A stretch of 64,000 nt of DNA. Source: Sulfitobacter sp. CW3. Lineage in GTDB: Bacteria; Pseudomonadota; Alphaproteobacteria; Rhodobacterales; Rhodobacteraceae. This document shows positions 60,114-64,000 of the stretch, one piece after another. The stretch lies in assembly GCF_019392245.1 (NCBI RefSeq), contig NZ_JAHXRL010000009.1, forward strand, positions 1-64,000, in the 5' to 3' direction. The notes under the pieces are model-generated. The model was not told the DNA's origin and made no database searches. It saw only the letters and a list, made by a program, of their open reading frames with translations. How positions within the stretch are numbered: position 1 is the first letter of the stretch; each line of letters begins with the position of its first letter. Both the position numbers and the translations under genes were made by a program.

Positions 60114-60707
60114 ATGGCTATTCTCAAATTCTCCGCGTCCGCTGTTGCGGCGCAAATCACGCATGCGCGTTCCTGTTCAACCTTCCTGCCGAATTGGAAC
60201 GGGCCGGTCGACAAGCCCGCCCTGATCCTCATCGTTGGGAACGGCGTGCACCTTCGCTCCAACGGTATCGATGGTTCTACCACCCGTATTGTCACCACCG
60301 AACAGTCTGATCCCAGCTTTGCCTTTGCGAACGGCGTTGATCCGTTTCGGGACAGGGATTGGATGGCACAGCGTCAAATTGCGTTCCGCGATCTGACCGG
60401 GCAGTTCTACACAGACATCCTTGACGATGTGCAGACACTAATCGATCGCGGGCAGGGGGCCATTCGACTGGCCACCGATGGGCATTCTATCCGTGTCTTC
60501 GTCCGTCGCGCCTCAGACTTCCTGATTGGTGGCACCTATGAGGTTCCGTCAGGCTTGGGTGGCACATTCCGAGTGGTCCTCAAGGACGCCTGCGACACCT
60601 TTGCCATCGTTCAGAATTACGGCAACTGCGAGGACTTCGATGCGATGCAGCCCTACCGCGTGCCTCTCGATGCTCTCATTGAGCTCGAAGACCGTAGGGC
60701 GGCATAG
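60114..60707 (+). CDS. Hypothetical plasmid protein
   Basis: About 197 residues from ATG 60114 (MAILKFSASAVAAQITHARS); an in-frame ATG at 60099 is also possible and no strong ribosome site is seen. I do not recognise a family. There is a possible beta-rich middle (PALILIVGNGVHLRSNGIDG, STTRIVTTEQSDPSFAFANG) and a C-terminal part ending RVPLDALIELEDRRAA. No signal or membrane segment. The stop shares a base with the GTG of the next gene, so the two are coupled. Similar spacing with the ParB-like gene upstream suggests one operon. Confidence 0.7.
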   Translation: MAILKFSASAVAAQITHARSCSTFLPNWNGPVDKPALILIVGNGVHLRSNGIDGSTTRIVTTEQSDPSFAFANGVDPFRDRDWMAQRQIAFRDLTGQFYTDILDDVQTLIDRGQGAIRLATDGHSIRVFVRRASDFLIGGTYEVPSGLGGTFRVVLKDACDTFAIVQNYGNCEDFDAMQPYRVPLDALIELEDRRAA

Positions 60708-61363
60708 TGGGCTGGTTGTTTTACACCGACCGGCGGGTTCAGACCTACGCCGATGAGAAAGCAGAGATCACGCGTCTCTGCACCTTCGAGACAGATACGC
60801 GCCGCACGACACTGGTCAAAGCCAGTAAGGTTGGCTCGACGTGGTATGCGGCAGCAAAAGTTGAGAGCCTTTATGCGGCGCCTTTGGAGGATCGAACATA
60901 TGTGATCGACAAAGATGGGTCGTTCACCTTTGGTGCAGTGTTCCTGACGCGCATTGACGACGGGTGTTGGGGCTACAAGGACATGGAGGAAAGCGCTGGC
61001 CCCTGTGAATCCCGCGCGCCGCTGAGCATTCTCAATCTGTTGTCCGAGTTGAAAGACCCCGACAGCTATGCCCACGCCTGGCGGCAACGGTGTCGGGACT
61101 GGGCTGCGATCCCTGATTACGCTGAGGGCGACAAGATCAAGCTGGTCGCCCCTGTGACACTCAGCGATGGTAGTACCTGCCAGATCGTTACAGCAACTCA
61201 TTACAGACGTGGAAGTCAGAAACGGCGGTGCTACCGCATCGAGGAAACCGGCAGCCTTGTGCGGCTCTCAAAGGCGTCACTGGCGGGATCGAAGCTCATC
61301 AGTCGCGAAATAGCTGAGAGCAGTGCAGTGTTGGCAGAGTTTTTTGCGGGGCAGGGGGCTTAG
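60707..61363 (+). CDS. Hypothetical protein starting MGWLFY (plasmid cluster)
   Basis: A 218-residue protein beginning with GTG at 60707 (MGWLFYTDRRVQTYADEKAE) that overlaps the previous stop. It has GSTWYAAAKVESLYAAPLED and a middle FLTRIDDGCWGYKDMEESAGP, with three cysteines and no catalytic motif I can name. The final third has VAPVTLSDGSTCQIVTATHY, a small beta domain. I have seen similar MGWLF-starting proteins near plasmid ParB and helicase genes, but cannot name a function. It ends 69 bases before the toxin-antitoxin start. Confidence 0.7.
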   Translation: MGWLFYTDRRVQTYADEKAEITRLCTFETDTRRTTLVKASKVGSTWYAAAKVESLYAAPLEDRTYVIDKDGSFTFGAVFLTRIDDGCWGYKDMEESAGPCESRAPLSILNLLSELKDPDSYAHAWRQRCRDWAAIPDYAEGDKIKLVAPVTLSDGSTCQIVTATHYRRGSQKRRCYRIEETGSLVRLSKASLAGSKLISREIAESSAVLAEFFAGQGA

Positions 61364-61390
61364 AGTGAAACTCTCTACCGCCTTGATTTC

Positions 61391-61408
61391 GTATCTCATT
61401 TGAGATAC
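61391..61408. promoter_or_regulatory. Operator palindrome of the RelB/ParE-type module
   Basis: GTATCTCA-TT-TGAGATAC, with perfect eight-base arms, lies 23 bases before the antitoxin ATG and next to a likely -10 region (ACAATA). Ribbon-helix-helix antitoxins such as RelB/DinJ repress through such palindromes. Confidence 0.7.
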
Positions 61409-61431
61409 AATAACAACCAAAGGAGATTCAT

Positions 61432-61725
61432 ATGCCCGCTCAAACATCCATGATCCATGTCCGTGTTGACGATCAGCTAAAAGCGCAGGCCTCGGATGCG
61501 CTCTCGGGTGTCGGCCTGACGCTCTCGGATGCCGTACGCATCCTCTTGACGCGCGTGGCCGCAGAGGGCGGATTGCCAGCGGGACTGACCGCGGATCCAG
61601 ACGCTTATGACGCATGGTTCCGTTCCAAAGTGCAGGAAGCATTGGACGACCCAAAGCCGACAACACCGCATGCTCAGGTAATGCAAGACGCTCAGGCACT
61701 GATTGATAAGAAGCGCCGTGCCTGA
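61432..61725 (+). CDS. RelB/DinJ-family antitoxin
   Basis: A 97-residue protein with the ribbon-helix-helix pattern of RelB/DinJ antitoxins: SMIHVRVDDQLKAQASDALS, then GVGLTLSDAVRILLTRVAAE. The C-terminal tail AQVMQDAQALIDKKRRA would wrap the toxin. AAAGGAG precedes the ATG at 61432. A palindrome at 61391-61408 is its likely operator. The stop overlaps the toxin GTG start by 8 bases, the usual arrangement for balanced production. Confidence 0.88.
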   Translation: MPAQTSMIHVRVDDQLKAQASDALSGVGLTLSDAVRILLTRVAAEGGLPAGLTADPDAYDAWFRSKVQEALDDPKPTTPHAQVMQDAQALIDKKRRA

Positions 61726-61993
61726 TCTCGAATGGAAGGCCACGGCCATCGCTGATCTGCTGGCGATTATCGACTACATCTCTGACGACAATCCAGATGC
61801 GGCCCAAGCTCTCAAGGACGAAATCGAGGCCAAGACGTCACGATTGCCAGAGCACCCCCAGATGTACCGCGTGGGACGTGTTGACGGCACCCGTGAAATG
61901 GTCGTGCGTCCAAATTACATCGTGATTTATGCTGACGACCCAAGTGCCATAATGATCTTGCGGGTGCTGCACGCAGCTCAGCAGTGGCCGTAG
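61718..61993 (+). CDS. RelE/ParE-superfamily toxin
   Basis: A 91-residue toxin starting with GTG at 61718 (MPDLEWKATAIADLLAIIDY). It has the RelE/ParE pattern of an N-terminal helix pair, LPEHPQMYRVGRVDGTREMV, and strands ending RPNYIVIYADDPSAIMILRV, with LHAAQQWP at the end. Depending on subfamily it cuts ribosome-bound mRNA or inhibits gyrase; ParE-like length and tail are seen, but the antitoxin is RelB/DinJ-like. It stabilises the plasmid as part of the two-gene module. Confidence 0.88.
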   Translation: MPDLEWKATAIADLLAIIDYISDDNPDAAQALKDEIEAKTSRLPEHPQMYRVGRVDGTREMVVRPNYIVIYADDPSAIMILRVLHAAQQWP

Positions 61994-62025
61994 GTAGGCC
62001 TGTTTCAAAGCCACTCAGATAAGTG

Positions 62026-62066
62026 AAAGCCCTCTCGGCACTCACAAAGTGCAAAGGGGGCTTTTT
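62026..62066 (+). terminator. Terminator-like hairpin after the toxin gene and in the helicase leader
   Basis: AAAGCCC...GGGCTTT forms the outer stem and GCACT/AGTGC the inner one, followed by TTTTT. It is 33 bases after the toxin stop and 40 bases before the next ATG. It probably ends the toxin-antitoxin transcript but also lies inside the helicase leader. Confidence 0.75.
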
Positions 62067-62106
62067 GTCCTGTGAACCTCAACCCGGATCACAAAGGACA
62101 GACATC

Positions 62107-64000
62107 ATGGCCCATCCCAACCAAAAGCACTCAAATCAAATCCCATCTAACGCTCAGCTTAAATCAGCCCTGTCGCTGATCGCCGTCGAGATCGCGCGCG
62201 ATGCTCTGCGCAGCTCCGCTCTCTCAAAGATCATGCGCGACACCTTTGGCTGCAGCGATGCCAGCGGTGCATGGAGCTGGCGCATGGCCTACGACATGAT
62301 GCAGGCTGCTGCAGTGCAAGTGATTTGCACGGACGCGGGCGCATCAGACCCTCTTGGGGCCGCAAAGAACTTTGCAATGCGGCTCTTGACCGAAACCCGC
62401 CGTTCCGAGCAACAGATCCGCCTGCAACAGTTCTCGACCCCGCTGCCTTACGCTGCCCTCGCCGTACGCGCGGCGGCGATCCGGACAGGTGAGACTGTGC
62501 TGGAACCCTCCGCGGGAACCGGTTCGCTGGCGGGGCTCATGAAGCGGGCAGGGGCTAAGCTCATGCTCAACGAAGTTGATCCGTTTCGCAAGCGGTTGCT
62601 CGATGTGGTGTTCAACGCGCAGGCGACGGGACATGACGCCGAACATATCGATGATCTGCTGACGTCAACAACCGCCCCCAGCGTTATCGTGATGAACCCG
62701 CCGTTTGCATCCTCGGTCGATCGCTCCCGCGACAAGCACATTGCGGCCAAACATCTTATCGGGGCCGCGAAACGGTTGGCACCCGGTGGACGTCTTGTTG
62801 CGATCATGCCGATGGGCTTCACCCCCGAGCGCGACGCAGCACATTGGGCCCGCGCGATGAGTCTTTTAGCTCCGCGGTTGGCCCTGACCATCCCCGGCCA
62901 TGTCTATCGCAAGCTTGGCACCAGCGTGGATACGCAATTGATGGTCTTTGATAAGGTCGATAATGACGTCGAGTTGATCCGCACCTCCGTTGATGATCTG
63001 GATGCAGCGGTCAACATCGTGGACGGGGTCGCCAGGGCGCGCCCGATTGTAGCGCCGGTGACGGCCGCACGCTCATTGCATGTCGGGCGCCCTCTGACGC
63101 GATCTGCGCCTGACAAGGCGCGCAAGCCTATCGCATCAAACGCCAAAACACCTAAACACGCAGCAACACCGCTATCGTTCACCACGTTTGTGACACCGCG
63201 CGAAAACACCCCCATTTCCGAGATCTACGCCCGCTACCGCCCGCAGCGGATCGACATTGCGGGTGCACAGGAACACCCAACGCCGCTGGTTGAAAGCATT
63301 GCCATGGCCTCGGTCGCGCCGCCTTTGCCGTCCTTGCACGCCGCCGAGGGGCTGCGCTTGCCGAACCGCCTGATCGCAGAGGGTCATCTCTCAGAGGCCC
63401 AGCTGGAAACCATCATCATGGCCAACGATGCCCATGCGCGGGACTTGCCCGGCAAGTTCACTATCGATGAGGATCAGACCAAGATGCTGCGCAGTGATGA
63501 GGATGCGGAGGCACGTGCCTACCGCTTGGGATATTTCCTTGGAGACGGCACTGGCTGCGGCAAGGGCCGCGAGTGCGCCGGCCTTATTCTGGTCAATTGG
63601 CTCAGCGGTCGGCGCAAGGCCGTTTGGGTGTCAAAATCCGCAACTTTGATTGAGGACGCCGTGCGCGACTGGACCGATCTTGGTGGTTCGCCCGCAGATA
63701 TCCAGCCACTCTCGAAATGGAAGCCAGACCAACCAGTCACCATGGGCGATGGCATCCTGTTCGTGACCTACGCCACACTGCGCTCCGCCGGCAAATGCGG
63801 CACTACGCGCCTGAACCAGCTTCTCGACTGGATGGGAGACGACTTCGATGGCGTGCTCGCTTTTGACGAGGCCCACGCGATGCAAAATGCGGCTGGATCG
63901 GAGCAGGGCAGGGGGGCAAAACCATCCCAGCAGGGTCTTGCGGGTCTGCGCCTGCAACTCGCCACACCACGTGCTCGCGTCTTCTATGTCTCGGCGACGG
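62107..64000 (+). CDS. Strawberry-notch-like methyltransferase-helicase (partial, runs off right edge)
   Basis: The first 631 residues are seen; the frame is open at base 64000. An N-terminal adenine-specific methyltransferase domain has VLEPSAGTGSLAGLMKRAG (SAM motif, about residue 136), the NPPF motif in VIVMNPPFASSVDRSRDKH (about residue 197) and GGRLVAIMPMGFTPERDAA. A helicase part follows with the ATP loop LGDGTGCGKGRECAGLILVN (about residue 480) and the Walker B LAFDEAHAMQNAAGSEQG, typical of strawberry-notch-like superfamily 2 proteins. These very large fused proteins are common on alphaproteobacterial plasmids and may modify and remodel incoming DNA. CACAAAGGACAGACATC precedes the ATG at 62107. 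Confidence 0.88.
   Translation, partial: MAHPNQKHSNQIPSNAQLKSALSLIAVEIARDALRSSALSKIMRDTFGCSDASGAWSWRMAYDMMQAAAVQVICTDAGASDPLGAAKNFAMRLLTETRRSEQQIRLQQFSTPLPYAALAVRAAAIRTGETVLEPSAGTGSLAGLMKRAGAKLMLNEVDPFRKRLLDVVFNAQATGHDAEHIDDLLTSTTAPSVIVMNPPFASSVDRSRDKHIAAKHLIGAAKRLAPGGRLVAIMPMGFTPERDAAHWARAMSLLAPRLALTIPGHVYRKLGTSVDTQLMVFDKVDNDVELIRTSVDDLDAAVNIVDGVARARPIVAPVTAARSLHVGRPLTRSAPDKARKPIASNAKTPKHAATPLSFTTFVTPRENTPISEIYARYRPQRIDIAGAQEHPTPLVESIAMASVAPPLPSLHAAEGLRLPNRLIAEGHLSEAQLETIIMANDAHARDLPGKFTIDEDQTKMLRSDEDAEARAYRLGYFLGDGTGCGKGRECAGLILVNWLSGRRKAVWVSKSATLIEDAVRDWTDLGGSPADIQPLSKWKPDQPVTMGDGILFVTYATLRSAGKCGTTRLNQLLDWMGDDFDGVLAFDEAHAMQNAAGSEQGRGAKPSQQGLAGLRLQLATPRARVFYVSAT

Noticed and set aside
1..64000. 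CRISPR arrays, tRNA and rRNA genes
   Set aside because: No regularly spaced repeats and no tRNA- or rRNA-like sequence were seen on reading either strand.

Overview
The window reads as part of a large plasmid (or chromid) of an alphaproteobacterium, most likely of the Rhodobacteraceae/Roseobacter group. The main evidence is a complete repABC replication-partition module at 50.8-54.2 kb with its own parS palindromes. The plasmid genes to its right (ArdC-type antirestriction protein, DUF3768 protein, ParB-like protein, methyltransferase-helicase) and the GC-rich coding style of the left half fit the same view. No rRNA, tRNA or CRISPR array was seen.

Left third (1-25.2 kb): a dense acyl-CoA catabolic cluster. 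A minus-strand operon (7410 down to the window edge) encodes two acyl-CoA dehydrogenases, an enoyl-CoA hydratase-like protein, a PaaK-type CoA ligase and both subunits of a biotin-dependent acyl-CoA carboxylase. A divergent 2,4-dienoyl-CoA reductase-like gene follows, then a minus-strand group (short-chain dehydrogenase, acyl-CoA synthetase, NmrA-like protein). Plus-strand genes then encode a double TetR repressor, a second TetR, a two-subunit B12-dependent acyl-CoA mutase with its MeaB GTPase chaperone, a thioesterase, a third TetR gene, and a liu/atu-like set (carboxyltransferase, hydratase, biotin carboxylase, acyl-CoA dehydrogenase). A shared palindrome CTAACA-N2-TGTTAG in three promoter regions suggests one TetR regulon. 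The parts suit activation, beta-oxidation, carboxylation and carbon-skeleton rearrangement of a branched or isoprenoid-like acid; the substrate is not evident.

25.4-30.0 kb: an HxlR-type regulator diverges from a minus-strand group encoding an extradiol-dioxygenase-like protein, an NmrA-like oxidoreductase, a glutathione transferase, a flavin-dependent luciferase-like oxidoreductase and a DUF5519 protein. This looks like a redox or electrophile-response cluster.

31.2-49.6 kb: a defence island, visibly richer in A+T than the left side in several parts. It holds a CBASS-like operon (Cap15-type effector, CD-NTase, plus an unrecognised third gene), an SbcC/YhaN-like ATPase with an SbcD-like nuclease, a HerA ATPase with a DUF4297-like nuclease, a three-gene Shango-like system (TerB protein, ATPase, helicase), and a single-chain AbiEi-HipA-like toxin-antitoxin fusion.

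50.6-64.0 kb: the plasmid backbone. repABC is followed by ardC and other plasmid genes, an IS110-family element with structured flanking RNA candidates, a ParB-like protein, two unknown genes, a RelB/RelE-type toxin-antitoxin pair, and the start of a strawberry-notch-like methyltransferase-helicase that runs off the right edge. The strongest candidates for something undescribed are the third CBASS gene, the AbiEi-HipA fusion with its operator-like repeat, the tandem TetR protein, and the B12 mutase pathway.
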